A DNA stretch of 64,000 nt, from positions 80,528 through 144,527 of the forward strand of contig BCKQ01000015.1 in the NCBI GenBank assembly GCA_001600695.1, given 5' to 3'. The position numbers were made by a program, and so were the translations under genes. Under the pieces are notes generated by a model. The model did no database searches and was not told the origin of the DNA. It saw only the letters and a program-made list of their open reading frames with translations. This DNA is from Ascoidea asiatica (taxonomy: Eukaryota; Ascomycota; Saccharomycetes; Ascoideales; Ascoideaceae). Shown in pieces: positions 31,655 through 42,614 of this stretch (its first letter is position 1; each line of letters opens with the position of its first letter).

Positions 31655-32316
31655 AGATGCGCTTCAAGTTTGTTTTCTAAAGTTGATTAAGAGAATAAAT
31701 TTATAAAAAAAATTAATGGTTTTAATAATTAACTTATATTAAAAATATACTATTAAATTTCTAAATTTAAAACAAAAAATGGCTTATTAATAATCCGTTA
31801 ATTGTTATTTTACTTTAAATCTTAAAATTAAATCAAAAGGATTCAAACAATTCAAACAACTCGAAGAATTAAAAGGGTTAAAAGGGTTTAAACTTCCTTC
31901 AATTTTTTATAGAAATTATATAGGAAAAATGGTTATTATAGTAAGATAATAAATTAATCTAAATTTCTTAATAAATCAAATTTTTGTTTAAGCGATAAGA
32001 ATGACAATCAAAATCTTTTTAAGAGAATTAACAATAAAAATATACTAAAAATCATATTAAAAGAGTTTGTATTCAACTATCAAAAATACTCCGAATTTTT
32101 GAAAAAAAAGTTTTCCTTGAATTTAATTCATTTACTATTCAAAAATCATTTTTTTTCACTTAAACTATGAAGATACTAATACTGAAGTATATTATTAAAA
32201 AAAAATTAATTTAGAATGAATTCTTTCTGATCAATATAAATATTGCCAAATACTCCATTCTTTTTCTAAAAGCAAAAAAAAAAAAAAAAACAGATAACTT
32301 ATTCATATAATTGAAA

Positions 32317-33861
32317 ATGTCGAATGATCTTGAAAATAAATCTATTCATTCAATATTAAATGATGATATAAAATTATCAAAAGAAGAATTAAATTCAAAA
32401 CTTCACATTCCAATAACTTCAATTGAATCAAAATCTATTATTAATCAATTAAAAGAAGCAAGATATGCAATTCCAAAATTATTTATTGTATTTTTTGCAG
32501 CTATTGGTATTGGTATGGATTCAATTATTTTTAGTTTATTATTAGGTGTTGAATCTTTTAGAAAAAAATATGGTTATTGGAATGAAAATTCTCAAGGTTG
32601 GGTTATTAAAGCAATTTATCAAAGTAGTTGGAATGGTGGTTCAATGGGTGCTCAAGTTATTGGATCATTTTTTGCAGGATGGTTTGGTGATAAATTTGGT
32701 AGAAAATTAACTTTAGCTGTATCATGTATTATAACAATTGCAGCAACAACAATGGCAATTGAAGCTCCAAATGTTAAAGTTTTAGTTGGTAGTAAAGTTT
32801 TAATGGGTTGTGGTGTTGGAATTTTAGTTGCAATTGTACCACCATATCTTTCTGAAATTGTACCACCAATTTTAAGAGGTATGGGAGCAATTGGTGTTAA
32901 TTTATCAATTGCATCTGGTCAATGGTTAGGTTCAATTGTTGTAATGGCAACAAATAGAGATTATCCAGATATTGATGATAATAAATCTTATAAAATTGCA
33001 ATTGGAACTCAATATATTTGTGTTTCATTATATTTAATATTAATGTGGTTATTACCAAAATCACCAAATTTTTATATTAATAATGATCAACCAGAAGAGG
33101 CAAAAAAATCACTTGAAAAATTATTCAATCTAAAAAAAACAGGATATGATATTTATTCACATTTTAATATTTTGAAAAAAGAAAAAGAAATTGAAGATAT
33201 GGCAAGACATTCAGAAGGTAAAGTTACAATTTGGTCATATTTTGAAGTTTTTAAATTAAAATATATTAGAAGAACAATAATTTCAATAATTGCATTAAAT
33301 GGACAAGTTTGGGTTGGAACTGCATTTGTATTAATATATATAAATTATTTTTTTGAATTAGCAGGAATTTCATCATCAAATGAGAAAACAGTTGGATTAT
33401 TTACTGTTGGAGTTGGTGGTAATATTGCATCATATTTTTTTATTAATAGAATTAGTAGAAGAACATTATTTACAACTGGGGTTGGATTATGTTCATTATT
33501 TAATTTAATTATGGCATGTATGGCATATTCAAGTTCAAATACTGCTGGATATGTTATTGTTGTTTTTACATTTTTTTGGTCATTTGTTTATACAGTTGGA
33601 GTTGGAGCACCAGCATATGCAATAATGGTTGAAGTACCAGAATCAAGATTAAGAGCAAAATCAGTTGCAGTTACATCAAATGTTAATTCATTAGTTACAT
33701 TTGGAGTTAATTATTTAGTACCATATTTATTTAATCCAGATGAATTAAATTTAGGTGTAAAAATTGAATTTGTTTGGTTTGGAACTGGATTTATTATTTT
33801 TATACTTTGTTTATTATTATTACCAGATACTAATGGTAAAACAGGACCAGAAATTGATTAA
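32317..33861 (+). CDS. Alpha-glucoside/maltose-type MFS sugar transporter, ended by an early stop
   Basis: Proton-coupled sugar transporter of the fungal alpha-glucoside permease group (Mal31/Agt1/Mph family), 514 residues to the stop. The first ATG is 32317. MFS motif A is GWFGDKFGRKLTL, and family strings include GIGVGI-like VLMGCGVGILVAIVPPYLSEIVPP and PESRLRAKSVAVTSNVNSLV. It ends LPDTNGKTGPEID at TAA 33859-33861. The same frame continues for 32 codons to the stop at 33958-33960, reading LFENGIQAWRFSDAKFD, which is the family's usual C-terminus. The paralogue at 39425 has CAA at the stop position, so a single C-to-T change explains it. The lost tail is cytoplasmic, so transport may survive. 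Confidence 0.88.
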   Translation: MSNDLENKSIHSILNDDIKLSKEELNSKLHIPITSIESKSIINQLKEARYAIPKLFIVFFAAIGIGMDSIIFSLLLGVESFRKKYGYWNENSQGWVIKAIYQSSWNGGSMGAQVIGSFFAGWFGDKFGRKLTLAVSCIITIAATTMAIEAPNVKVLVGSKVLMGCGVGILVAIVPPYLSEIVPPILRGMGAIGVNLSIASGQWLGSIVVMATNRDYPDIDDNKSYKIAIGTQYICVSLYLILMWLLPKSPNFYINNDQPEEAKKSLEKLFNLKKTGYDIYSHFNILKKEKEIEDMARHSEGKVTIWSYFEVFKLKYIRRTIISIIALNGQVWVGTAFVLIYINYFFELAGISSSNEKTVGLFTVGVGGNIASYFFINRISRRTLFTTGVGLCSLFNLIMACMAYSSSNTAGYVIVVFTFFWSFVYTVGVGAPAYAIMVEVPESRLRAKSVAVTSNVNSLVTFGVNYLVPYLFNPDELNLGVKIEFVWFGTGFIIFILCLLLLPDTNGKTGPEID

Positions 33862-33960
33862 TTATTTGAAAATGGAATTCAAGCTTGGAGATTTTCAGAT
33901 GCTAAATTTGATAATGATGGATTTCTTATTTTAAAAAGTTGTAAAAAAACAAAAGTTTAG
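33862..33960 (+). pseudogene. Conserved C-terminal tail of the transporter beyond the early stop
   Basis: 32 codons in frame with 32317-33861 and nearly identical to the C-terminus of the paralogue at 39425, ending SCKKTKV then TAG. Its preservation points to a recent nonsense change, stop readthrough, or a sequencing error. Confidence 0.85.
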
Positions 33961-34644
33961 TCTTCTTTATCTTATTTTACTTTCCTTTTTTGCTTTTGAA
34001 GAATTATCCAACCATGATTAAGAAATACATTTTTCCTATATTGTTTGCTATAATAAATCAATTCTTCTTTGTTTTTATTTTATTTTTATTTTTAATTTAT
34101 CTTTATTTTTTACTTTAGTTATGATTATTTAATGAATTTATGTCCAATTAACGATTCCTTTGTTTACTTTTACATTGTACTTGTATTTGTATTTATTAAG
34201 TTTCTTTAAAAGGACGTTCCGAGGGTCGATTTCCGGACGGTAAAATTTTATGTTTTGACCTACCTCTATTATGCAAAATCTGAAAACACAAATTTCATCA
34301 TTTTTAACAACAAGGCCTCTTTAGCTTAGTGGTAGAGCGTTGCACTTGTAATGCAAAGGTCGCTAGTTCAATTCTGGCAAGAGGCATTTGCAAGTTGTTT
34401 TTTCTTTTTATATTAAACAATGTTTGTTAATTTTTTTTATATTTGAATGTTTTATTTTTACTTTCTCATTGATTAAATAAACAATATATTAAAAAGGAAT
34501 TGTAGAAAAGTGATCATTTGAAGATTTATTGACATGTATTAGTGGAAATATATATATATAAAAATATATACTTAGATAGATGTTAATTGAATGGTAATAG
34601 TTATAAAAACTAGATAACTATATAACTACATATTAAATTATTAT
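33961..34644. other. Intergenic region holding tRNA-Thr
   Basis: AT-rich 3' regions of two convergent genes with tRNA-Thr between. A small GC-richer patch precedes the tRNA at 34210-34270. Nothing else recognised. Confidence 0.6.
34315..34386 (+). tRNA. tRNA-Thr (UGU)
   Basis: 72 bases. Acceptor GCCTCTT pairs fully with AAGAGGC. Anticodon stem-loop TTGCA-CTTGTAA-TGCAA reads UGU. The gene is nearly identical to S. cerevisiae tRNA-Thr(UGU) over the anticodon arm. Confidence 0.97.
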
Positions 34645-35043
34645 TTAATAACCAAAATCTTGTTTACCTTCTTTAAAAAATTCAACAGTAGGTTTCATAT
34701 TATCAGGTAAAGTATAATTATTTTCTGGAGTTTTGAAAGTATAAGCAGAAATAAAATCATTACCATCACAATCACAATGAACTTTAGTCATTGTACCACA
34801 ATTTGAACAAAAAAATCTTGATTTTGGTTTTCCAGATGCAGTATCATACATTGTATATTTACTTTCTTTTGAATTTAAATCAATTTTTTTAACATCTTTT
34901 GGATTATAACCAACTAATGAAGGACCATTGGCAGAAGATGGAATTGTACAATGATTACAATAACAAGTTTCATTAACAAAAGGTTCACCAGTAACTTCAT
35001 ATTTAACTTCACCACAAAGACATTGAGCTTTATAAACTGTCAT
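34645..35043 (-). CDS. GFA/CENP-V-domain zinc protein, copy 1
   Basis: 132-residue member of the glutathione-dependent formaldehyde-activating (GFA, DUF636/CENP-V) family, small zinc-binding folds. Zinc motifs are CLCGEVKY (residues 8-15), CYCNHC (27-32) and FFCSNCGT (about 77-84). Some bacterial members help join formaldehyde to glutathione, but most fungal members have no proven activity, so the role here is open. A paralogue lies at 45862-46278. Biased codon use suggests decent expression. Confidence 0.88.
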   Translation of the reverse strand: MTVYKAQCLCGEVKYEVTGEPFVNETCYCNHCTIPSSANGPSLVGYNPKDVKKIDLNSKESKYTMYDTASGKPKSRFFCSNCGTMTKVHCDCDGNDFISAYTFKTPENNYTLPDNMKPTVEFFKEGKQDFGY

Positions 35044-35927
35044 TTTGAAATTTATTTGAAATTGATTATTATTTTTGATTTGTATTAAAATAAAAGGTAT
35101 GTAATTATTAATGTATATAATGAAATAAGAACAATGAATAATAGGATAATTGAATTAAAAAAGGAATAGTGTAAATTGAAATAAAAAAGTAGAGATTATT
35201 ATCTATTTATATATAATTTTATATTCTTTCAAATTATTTTATATTCTTTTATATTATTTTCTAGTAAAATAATGGAATTTCTGGACTCAACATTATTGCG
35301 AGTCCACTTCCTTAAATCTAGGATAATTCTGTTTCATGACTAGTATTAAAAGCAAGTCCAAAATTTCAATTCAATTCAATTCAATTCAATTCAATCTAAT
35401 ACTAACATGCTTTCAATATTCTCAACACTTTCACCAATTTCACTGCTTTCTTTTCTTTCATTTCTCCAATTCTTTCATTCTTCTTTTTTGTCTTTTCTCC
35501 AAGTTCCAAAAAGGCCTCGGAGTGCTATGAAATGGCAAAAACCGGAAAGTGTAAATTCTTTGAATATCGAAAATGGAAAGATATTTTACTTTTTATGGGT
35601 TTTATGGTGACTTACTAAAGTATAAAAGCGGGGATGAGTGCAGGTATCATTTACCTTGACTGTTCTGTTTTCACGGGTATTATTTTTGTTTTCGGACTTT
35701 TTTAAAAATTTCATCCGATTTTTTTTTTGTTTCCGACGTTTCCGATTTTTAAAGCCGTTTTTGAGGCCAAGTTTGCGGTACTTCTTTTTTATATATTTCA
35801 TATTTGAATAAATAAAGCTTTAATGATTATTATTTTAATTATACAATATTATTAGAAATGTTTATTTGAGAGAATATAGAATTAAAGAAGTGAAATGAAA
35901 TTAAAAAAGAAAAAAAAGGAGAGTTAA
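35044..35927. other. Intergenic region between GFA copy 1 and VTC4
   Basis: Contains a (TTCAA)n run at about 35370-35395 and a GC-richer patch at 35500-35760 with no recognised gene. The frames there have no domain. Confidence 0.55.
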
Positions 35928-38561
35928 TTATTCAATTATTTTAAAAATGAAACTTAAAAAAGTAGCTAATGCAAAACAAAAACAAATACTATTTGGACCA
36001 ATTTTATCATAATAATTTACTGCTTTTTTTTTACGAATATTTAAAACTCTCCAAATATATAAAAATGTTGAATATAAAATTATACCAATACTTAAAATAA
36101 AAAATCCAATTGAAGCAGAAATTGCACTTAAATTACTATTATAAGTTAATAAAGATGTTGAAATTCCACCTAAAATTAAAGATATTGATAACCATGATAA
36201 AAATGTTCTTTCTGTTGCAAAATAAACTTTTGGTTCAATTCTTATTGGTATACAAATTTCTTTACCAGGTGGAGCTGTAAATCTTGTTTCAAATTTTGTA
36301 CCTTGAGGTACTTTAAAAACTCTATCATCATTAAAATAATGATCAATAAAACTTAAAATTTTACCAATTTTAGAATTTTCATTTATTTTTTTACCAAATA
36401 ATGTAATAGTATTAAAATTATTAAAATTGTTATTATAAATTAATGGAGTTGATTCATCATCTTCTAATGGAGAAATATTTGTATTAGTAATATTTGTATT
36501 TGAATTTATATTTTCTGGAATTAAATTACCATTATAACCATTACCATTTTCATTTTCAATTTCAATTTCAATTTCATTATTATAATTACCACCTAATAAT
36601 TCTTCTTCATCTAAATTATTTCCATTAGAAGTATTAGTATTATTATTAATATTATTTGTAAATTTTTTTAATTGATTATTATTTCTTGAAATTCCAATAT
36701 TTTCATTAATATTTTCAATTTTTGGTTTTTTAATATCAATATTCATTTGTGGTAACCAAAATGGAATTAAATTAATTTTTTCAGGTAATAAAGTTGAAAT
36801 ACCATGAATAAATTTTGAAAATTTTGGTACAGCTTCAACTAAATGACTTGAAACTAAATTTCTAATCCAAGTTGGAGGTTCTTGACCTAATTGAGTTTGT
36901 AATTTAACTTCTAAGATTGCATATGGAAATCTACAAATATCTTTATCATTTAATTGATTAAAAGGATAATCAATACCAATATCCATTCTTCTCCAATTTT
37001 TTAAAGTTCTATTAATACCATCAAAATTATCTTCTCTAATCATTGATAATTCAGTATCTAAAGAAATTCTAACTCTTGCATCACCAGGTAATTGAAAAGC
37101 AGTTCTATTATAAAAACTTCTAATTACAGGTCTTAATTTTTTTTTAATTATAGTATATTGAATTTCATTTGCTAAATTTTCTAAATTTTTAATTTCATTT
37201 ATTGATTTTTTTTTATCTTTTTTTAATTTTTCAAAAATTTGATTAACATTATAATTACCTTTTAAAAATTGATTAATATATTTTTCTTTTATTGGAAATC
37301 TTTGTTTTACAGAATTTTCACCAGTCCAATCTTCTCTATGAGTTTTTCTTTCAATAAATATTGTATCAGAATCCATTGAACCATACCAACGTAATCTATG
37401 AGCTTCAGCACCTTCATCTTTTCTTAATCTACCATAATATAAATCTAAATTTTTATTATCAAAATATATTGAAGTTATTGCAGAATCTTCTTTATTAAAA
37501 TCTTTATTTGAATTAAAAACTAAAACAGGTAAATGTTTTAAAATTATTAATTTTAATTCAGTTATATTATCAGGATGAATCCAATATTTAGTTGTTTGTC
37601 TTATAAAATTTTGTTGATTACCACCAGAAGATGAATCACCTTTAATTGGATTACCTTTTGTTCTAACTAAATCATATAATTTTGAAATATTAATAATTAA
37701 AATTTCATAATTTATTTTAAAAAAAGGTTTTGAATTTAATCTAATTTGAAATATTGGTTTTAAAATATAATTTTTTTTATTATTATTATTATTATTTAAA
37801 TATTTTGAAGTTAATTTATCATGTTTTTTTAAAATTTTTTGAAAACCAGTATAATTTAATCTTGTAAAATTTTCTAAATCATGAACATCAAGAATAATAT
37901 CACTTAATTCTTGTTCACAATCTTTGAAATCATTTTCTAGTTTTCTTTTATTTTTAATTAATTTTTTTAAAAATAGTTCTTTATTAATACTATTATCATC
38001 ATCATCTTCATCATCGTCGTCATTATTAGTTGTTGTTGTTGTTATATTTGTATTTGATTGATTATGTAAGTGATTATGTAAGCGAGGATTTACATTATTA
38101 TTATTATTATTGTTATCAGTACTATTAGTAGTATTATTATTAGTTCTATTGTTAATATTATTATTATTATTAGAGCTATTATTATTTAATTCATGTTCTA
38201 ATTGAGAATTAATTTTATTAAAATCAATAATTGATAAATTATTATTAATAAAATCATTATAAATTAAATCATTTTTTTGAACAGATTTAACTAATTTATT
38301 AATTAAAATTTCTGAATTTTTAATTCTTCTTAAAATTTCAATTTTTTTTAAATTTGTAAAATTATAAATTTTATCTAAATTTTTTTCTAAAGATGTTAAA
38401 AATTTTTCTTCACTTTCATTTGTCCAATTTATTGAATTTGTTAAATTATTATGAATTAAATTTTTTTTTAATTCATGTTTTAATTCATCATAATCAATAT
38501 AATAATATTTATATTGACCATAATAATTTATTGAATTTATTAATTGTTCACCAAATTTCAT
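35928..38561 (-). CDS. VTC4: Vtc4, catalytic polyphosphate polymerase of the VTC complex
   Basis: Makes polyphosphate from ATP at the vacuolar membrane and threads it into the lumen. The SPX domain starts [28 protein letters not shown] (residues 1-270 including an Asn-rich insert) and senses inositol pyrophosphates. The central tunnel domain (about 320-620) carries [33 protein letters not shown] and [16 protein letters not shown], which include the basic residues and Glu of the active site. A linker leads to three C-terminal membrane segments beginning [19 protein letters not shown] (VTC/DUF202). The MKFGE start and end-to-end match identify Vtc4 rather than Vtc2/3. At 877 residues it is longer than yeast Vtc4 (721) because of Asn/Asp inserts. 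A Pho4-type site lies upstream. Confidence 0.94.
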   Translation of the reverse strand: MKFGEQLINSINYYGQYKYYYIDYDELKHELKKNLIHNNLTNSINWTNESEEKFLTSLEKNLDKIYNFTNLKKIEILRRIKNSEILINKLVKSVQKNDLIYNDFINNNLSIIDFNKINSQLEHELNNNSSNNNNNINNRTNNNTTNSTDNNNNNNNVNPRLHNHLHNQSNTNITTTTTNNDDDDEDDDDNSINKELFLKKLIKNKRKLENDFKDCEQELSDIILDVHDLENFTRLNYTGFQKILKKHDKLTSKYLNNNNNNKKNYILKPIFQIRLNSKPFFKINYEILIINISKLYDLVRTKGNPIKGDSSSGGNQQNFIRQTTKYWIHPDNITELKLIILKHLPVLVFNSNKDFNKEDSAITSIYFDNKNLDLYYGRLRKDEGAEAHRLRWYGSMDSDTIFIERKTHREDWTGENSVKQRFPIKEKYINQFLKGNYNVNQIFEKLKKDKKKSINEIKNLENLANEIQYTIIKKKLRPVIRSFYNRTAFQLPGDARVRISLDTELSMIREDNFDGINRTLKNWRRMDIGIDYPFNQLNDKDICRFPYAILEVKLQTQLGQEPPTWIRNLVSSHLVEAVPKFSKFIHGISTLLPEKINLIPFWLPQMNIDIKKPKIENINENIGISRNNNQLKKFTNNINNNTNTSNGNNLDEEELLGGNYNNEIEIEIENENGNGYNGNLIPENINSNTNITNTNISPLEDDESTPLIYNNNFNNFNTITLFGKKINENSKIGKILSFIDHYFNDDRVFKVPQGTKFETRFTAPPGKEICIPIRIEPKVYFATERTFLSWLSISLILGGISTSLLTYNSNLSAISASIGFFILSIGIILYSTFLYIWRVLNIRKKKAVNYYDKIGPNSICFCFALATFLSFIFKIIE

Positions 38562-38921
38562 TGTTTTTTTTTTTTTAATTGTATGTATGAATGAATGAAT
38601 ATAATTGATTGAATATTAAGAATAAAAGAAATTAAAAAAGCTTAGGGGAATTGAATAGATATTTATAAAAGAAAAGTTTTTGAAAAGTTTTTGAAAAGTT
38701 TTTGAAAAAGTATATGAATAAAAAAGAGAATAAACAAAGGAAATTAGTAAAAATAAGTCAAATGAAGTAAAAATAAAGGTGTTTTTGTAACTGATTTGTT
38801 TGTTAAGGCTGGTGAAATGAAATCCCACGGGCAAAAAGCGGGAAAATTAAAACGAGCATCGAAAAGTTGGAAGAAAATGGGAAGAAACAGCCACCGGCAG
38901 AGAAACAGGCAGCAGACAGGC

Positions 38922-38929
38922 CACGTGGG
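38922..38929. promoter_or_regulatory. Pho4-type site CACGTGGG upstream of VTC4
   Basis: CACGTGGG is the high-affinity Pho4 site known from the PHO5 promoter. It lies 361 bases before the VTC4 ATG. VTC genes belong to the phosphate-starvation regulon in S. cerevisiae, so the context fits. Binding itself is inferred. Confidence 0.5.
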
Positions 38930-39112
38930 CAGGGACAGAGCAGGCAGCAGCAGGAAAAAACAGACAAGAGCAGACAAGAACAGGAAGCAAGCAGGAAGAG
39001 AGAAAGCAGCAGCGGCGAAGAAAGAGAGAAGAGAAGAGAAGAGAAGAAGGGTAACAGATGCAGAAGAAGAGGCAAAAATAAAAAAAGATAATAAGCAACA
39101 AAGTAAAAAAGA

Positions 39113-39184
39113 AGGTCGTACCCGGACTCGAACCGGGGTTATCCGGATCAAAACCGAAGGTGATCACCACTACACTATACAACC
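39113..39184 (-). tRNA. tRNA-Gln (UUG)
   Basis: 72 bases. Acceptor GGTTGTA with TACGACC (G-U at one pair), anticodon stem-loop TTCGG-TTTTGAT-CCGGA reading UUG, T arm CCCGG-TTCGAGT-CCGGG. Close to S. cerevisiae tRNA-Gln(UUG). Confidence 0.96.
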
Positions 39185-39424
39185 TTTTTCGCTGTTTTTT
39201 TGTTTTTTTTTGATCGTCCTTGAGGAGCATGACTGTTATTCGAGGCCAGGTTTGTGGATGGCCTGTTCAAGGTGTGTTTACTGATATTTATCTTACAGCT
39301 AGTCTATTAACAGTATTAAGTTACAGTACTTTTTTATGTTCAATATATTCATAGTTTCAGTTACTTTATTATATTATAGTTTAAGATAATAGGATAATAG
39401 GATAATAAGATAAAATAAAGATGT

Positions 39425-40961
39425 TTAAACTTTTGTTTTTTTACAACTTTCTAAAATAAGAAATCCATCATTATCAAATTTAGCATCTGAAAATCTCCAG
39501 GCTTGAATTCCATTTTCAAATAATTGATCAATTTCTGGTCCTGTTTTACCATTAGTATCTGGTAATAATAATAAACAAAGTATAAAAATAACAAATCCAG
39601 TTCCAAACCAAACAAATTCAATTTTAACTCCCATATTTAATTCATCTGGATTAAATAAATATGGTACTAAATAATTAACTCCAAATGTAACTAATGAATT
39701 AACATTTGATGTAACTGCAACTGATTTTGCTCTTAATCTTGATTCTGGTACTTCAACCATTATTGCATATGCTGGTGCTCCAACTCCAACTGTATAAACA
39801 AATGACCAAAAAAATGCAAATATTACAATAATATATGCTGCTGCATTAGAATTTGAATATACCATACATGCCATAATTAAATTAAATAATGAACATAATC
39901 CAACTCCAGAAATATATAATGTTCTTCTACTCATTTTATTAACAATTAATCCTGAAATTATATTTGCTCCAATTCCAACTGTAAAAATTCCAACTGTTTT
40001 TTCATTTGATGATGAAATTCCTGCCAATTCAAAAAAATAATTTATATATCCAACTACAAATGCAGTTCCAACCCAAATTTGTCCATTTAATGCAATTATT
40101 GAAATTATTGTTCTTCTAATATATTTTAATTTAAAAACTTCAAAATATGATAAAATTGTAAGTTTACCTTCTGAATTTCTTGCAATATCTTCAATTTCTT
40201 TTTCTTTTTTCAAAATTTTAAAATGTCTTTCAATATTATATCCAGATTTTTTTGGTTTAAATAAAAAATTTAATGATTTTTTTGCTTTTTCATCTTTATT
40301 TTTATTTATATAAACTTGGAGATTCTGGTATAAAATACATTAAAATTAAATATAATGATACACAAATATATTGCATTCCAAGTGGAATTCTATATGATTT
40401 ATTATCATTAATATTTGGATAATTTTTTGCAGATCCCATAATTGCAAGTGATCCAAACCATTGTCCAATTGTAATTGAAAAATTAACTCCCATTGCACCT
40501 AAACCTCTTAATTTTGGTGGTACAATTTCAGAAAGATATGGTGGTACATTTGCAACTAAAATTCCAACACCACAACCCATTAAAACTTTACTACCAATTA
40601 AAACTTTAACATTTGGTGCTTCAATTGACATTGTTATTCCTCCAATTGTTATTAAACATGATATTGCTAAAGTTAATTTTCTACCAAATTTATCACCAAA
40701 CCATCCTGCAAAAAATGCTCCAATACCTAATAATAAACTAAAAACAATTGAATCCATACCAATTCCAATACCTGCTAAAAAAATTATAATAATTACTGGA
40801 ATTGAATATTTTGCTTTTTTAAATTCTTCAAAAATTGTTTCTTCTTCATATTCATTATTATTTTCATTATTAAATTCATTATCAAATTCATCTTTTGATA
40901 ATTTTTTCTCAATATCTTTTTCTAAAATAGAATGAACTGATTCTTCTGTTTCTTTATTCAT
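39425..40961 (-). pseudogene. Broken second copy of the alpha-glucoside-type transporter
   Basis: Paralogue of the gene at 32317, split into two frames: N-terminal part 40302-40961 and C-terminal part 39425-40213. Two defects are visible. About 37 codons are missing in frame after FSLLLG near 40720, removing the TM1-TM2 loop and much of TM2, between short matching words. A loss of two bases in a TATATA run near 40303-40313 shifts the frame to a stop; in the other frame the reading INKNKDEKAKKSL resumes the family sequence. The C-terminal half is intact and keeps the usual tail (IDQLFENGIQAWRFSDAKFD). It cannot make a full transporter unless the assembly is wrong. Confidence 0.88.
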
Positions 40962-41442
40962 TTTGATTATTTTTTTTCACTTGAAATATTATCTCTAATT
41001 AAGTAACTAAGTAATTAAGTAATTTGAATATATAAATTAAATTGAAATTATCATTATTTGTTGATATATTTATAGAATATTGAAATTAGCTATTATATTT
41101 ATTTAGAATAGATTTGTTATTTATTAATTATAGATTTGCATATTATACGAGATAATTTGGGTAATGAAAATAAACCAAATAAATCAAATAAATCAAATAA
41201 ACCAAATATGGTTGTCTAAAATTTTAATAAGTAATATAAAATTCAATATAATCTGGGGTAATTCTTATCAAATCCGGTTAAATAAGATTTTCATTTCTTT
41301 TAATTGAAAATTATGACCGAAATTCCTCTTTTTTTTTTTTTTTTTTTCTTAAATATATTAAAATTAATTTGTTATTTGGAATAAAAATCCTAAAATGAAT
41401 AATTCAGTCAATCAATATACTGGCTGTAGTTTTTCTTGAAAC

Positions 41443-41452
41443 CCCCATGGGG
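41443..41452. promoter_or_regulatory. CCCCATGGGG palindrome upstream of transporter copy 2
   Basis: 482 bases upstream of the broken transporter's ATG. It shares GAAAYCCCCATGGGG with the site at 31640-31654 upstream of copy 1, while most other flanking sequence differs. Confidence 0.4.
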
Positions 41453-42146
41453 TAAAAGGGATTTGAAAAGTAATGATGTCTAATTTTTAGATTTTATTAT
41501 TTTTTCGGCAAATGAATAAAAGTAAAAGTGCAATAAATAGTTTTATGAAACTAAGATTAGAACCCAAATCTGGACTTGATTGAAATCTGAGAAATGGCAA
41601 TATGTAAAAAAATATAGTTGTGTGAATGTAGAAAAGTGTAGTACTCCTCATTTTTCAAAATGTAAAAGAATATTATCATTTATTAAAAAGGGAAATAGGT
41701 AGATACTTTAAGAATCTACTTTATGTTAAATTGTATTTAAATATTAGAATAAAAATGACTCCACTTTCCAAATTATTCAAGGAACCATAATAAACCGAGA
41801 CTAAAAATATGAAAGGTAATAAATTTCAAAAGGGAATTTCGTATAATTGTTAAATCTAACTTCTAGAGTTTATACAGTATATAGTGAATTTAAAAGATAC
41901 TTCCGAAATCAGCTTGTTATTGTTTATGACAATTTGATTTTAAAATCGTTAGTTTCGTATGTTCTTTGAATAGAAATCAGTTATTAAATAATAGTTATAA
42001 TAATAATTATAATAATAATATATTTAATATAGAGCATTTTAACAGCATAATACTATTACTGAATTGCAATTGATGCTTTAAGTTATTGAATGCAAACGTA
42101 GAAATTCTACTCTTTTATCATTTTCTTGAAGGGAAAAGTATCAAAA

Positions 42147-42214
42147 TCCGATATAGAGTAACGGTGATCATACCTTTCACCGAGGAGACCCGGGTTCGAC
42201 TCCGGGTATCGGAA
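42147..42214 (+). pseudogene. tRNA-Glu pseudogene
   Basis: 68-base near-copy of the tRNA-Glu gene at 22806. Four bases are missing from the 5' side of the anticodon stem: the intact copy has CCTCGCTTTCACC, this one CCTTTCACC. A T-to-A change hits the D arm (TAGAG for TAGTG), and the T stem has a G-G clash (CCGGG/CCGGG). The acceptor stem and both promoter boxes are mostly intact, so it may still be transcribed, but the anticodon arm cannot fold. Confidence 0.88.
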
Positions 42215-42336
42215 TAGAAGCATGTTAATTAACATTTTTCTTTATATTTTTTTTCAAGTTCTTGTCCTACAATTATATATTTTTTGCCCTAAATAAAAAT
42301 TAAAAAAAAATAAAAATAAAACTAAAAAAAAAAGGA

Positions 42337-42430
42337 CTCCTCATTAGGGGCTCGAACCCTAGACATTTCGGTTGCTCGAAATTAACAAATCCCTAAAAGC
42401 CGAACGCTCTACCAACTGAGCTAATGGGGA
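42337..42430 (-). tRNA. tRNA-Lys (UUU) with a 21-base intron
   Basis: 94-base gene, 73 after splicing. Anticodon stem-loop TTCGG-CTTTTAA-CCGAA reads UUU. The intron (42373-42393) sits one base 3' of the anticodon, the standard place; S. cerevisiae tRNA-Lys(UUU) also has an intron there. T arm TAGGG-TTCGAGC-CCCTA is perfect. The acceptor has one C4-A69 mismatch (TCCCCAT/ATGAGGA). Confidence 0.93.
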
Positions 42431-42614
42431 TGAGTCCTGTTTCTTGGGTCTCTTTTTGAATCATGATAGAATGGTGTACATTGATGGAGTTGTTTGGATT
42501 TTTTAAGTCATTAAATTAAGTATACAGTATACTGTCATAAGGAATTGATTATATATGAAATCATTTATTTATTTGTTTATTTACTTTATTTTTTAATGGT
42601 TATATACTTTTCTA

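Larger units (their letters stand above)
29858..32316. other. Intergenic region with two tRNA genes and a minisatellite
   Basis: AT-rich to 30640, then a GC-rich island at 30640-30910 with TTACGTAA at 30660 and an inverted repeat (30829-30839 with 30897-30908). tRNA-Leu, tRNA-Ala and a 12-bp minisatellite with an N gap follow, then 650 bases of AT-rich DNA upstream of the transporter. The 146-residue minus frame over the GC island (30472-30912) shows no domain. Confidence 0.55.
38562..39424. other. Intergenic region: VTC4 promoter and tRNA-Gln
   Basis: Starts with a 'GAAAAGTTTTT' tandem (about 38670-38710). A strongly GC- and purine-rich island at 38825-39060 holds a CACGTGGG site and gives several long but meaningless overlapping frames on both strands. 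The tRNA-Gln gene follows. Confidence 0.6.
40962..42614. other. Intergenic region with palindrome, tRNA-Glu relic and tRNA-Lys
   Basis: AT-rich DNA. It holds a CCCCATGGGG palindrome (41443), a decayed tRNA-Glu (42147), tRNA-Lys (42337), long T-runs near 41330 and an (AATAATT)-type run near 42000. No coding region recognised. Confidence 0.6.

Noticed and set aside
35928-38561. Assignment as Vtc2 or Vtc3
   Set aside because: The MKFGE start, the SPX sequence and the complete active-site strings fit Vtc4; extra length comes from Asn/Asp inserts.
38744-39284. Five overlapping long frames on both strands around tRNA-Gln
   Set aside because: They arise from a stop-poor GC/purine-rich island and run through the tRNA gene; none shows a domain.
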